NCBI GenBank assembly: GCA_020200995.1
Contig: JAIVHQ010000101.1
Coordinates: 1 to 5,624, forward strand
From: Flavobacteriales bacterium
GTDB taxonomy: Bacteria; Bacteroidota; Bacteroidia; Flavobacteriales_D; Cryomorphaceae
Direction of reading: 5' to 3'
Length of the DNA stretch: 5,624 nucleotides
The first letter of the stretch is position 1, and the number at the start of each line of letters is the position of its first letter. This document shows positions 5,584-5,624 of this stretch, one piece after another. The notes beneath the pieces were generated by a model. The model was not told the DNA's origin. It ran no database searches and worked only from the letters and a program-made list of their open reading frames with translations. Position numbers and translations under genes: made by a program.

Positions 5584-5624
5584 TGTATCGAGAGCGCCTT
5601 AAATCGTAATCTTCTATTTCAGAG

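Larger units (their letters stand above)
5321..5624. other. Mostly non-coding right end, possible gene edge
   Basis: About 300 AT-rich bases upstream of adenine deaminase. Apart from the deaminase promoter there is no supported gene. Two frames run off the right edge and cannot be judged: plus strand from ATG 5545 (begins MFHFLGKLVWAEK, 26 codons to the edge), and minus strand from the edge to a TAG at 5540-5542 (ends PIFLKNETS). They overlap, so at most one is real. Neither shows a family motif, and no TAnnTTTG element precedes ATG 5545. Confidence 0.4.

Overview
The window looks like chromosomal DNA from a member of the Bacteroidota. Three independent signs support this: a C-terminal type IX secretion (Por) sorting domain, a DUF2911 lipoprotein of the kind common in this phylum, and two upstream elements that match the Bacteroidota -7 promoter consensus TAnnTTTG exactly. 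Ribosome binding sites are weak or absent, which also fits. Genus cannot be told from the sequence.

Layout from left to right. (1) Positions 3-467 (+) hold the C-terminal part of a DUF3365 / Tll0287-like c-type haem protein that continues off the left edge. (2) Positions 613-1251 (+) hold a class I SAM-dependent methyltransferase, clearly more AT-rich than the DUF3365 gene. (3) Positions 1266-1316 (+) hold a short remnant that repeats the last codons of a DUF3365 protein, 69% identical in DNA and 13/17 in protein to the tail at 411-461. The methyltransferase is therefore bracketed by two DUF3365 tails. (4) Positions 1423-2010 (-) encode an HD-domain metal-dependent phosphohydrolase. (5) Positions 2011-2357 carry no convincing gene but contain a 12-bp perfect inverted repeat enclosing a smaller hairpin, and a promoter at the right end. 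(6) Positions 2358-3038 (+) encode a DUF2911 lipoprotein. (7) Positions 3218-4126 (-) encode a LamG-like protein with a T9SS sorting tail but no visible signal peptide. (8) Positions 4298-5320 (-) encode a complete adenine deaminase of the adenosine deaminase superfamily, with a consensus -7 element just upstream. (9) Positions 5321-5624 are mostly non-coding, with a 10-bp inverted repeat and perhaps the edge of another gene.

The genes do not form an obvious pathway or operon. They are separate single-gene units in mixed orientation, two of them envelope or secreted proteins (DUF2911 lipoprotein, T9SS substrate) and the haem protein probably exported too, with cytosolic housekeeping enzymes (methyltransferase, HD hydrolase, adenine deaminase) between them. 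I see no phage, CRISPR, transposase, toxin-antitoxin or defence system. The points most worth a second look are the duplicated DUF3365 tail around the methyltransferase, the T9SS substrate with no export signal, and the long inverted repeat at 2154-2256.
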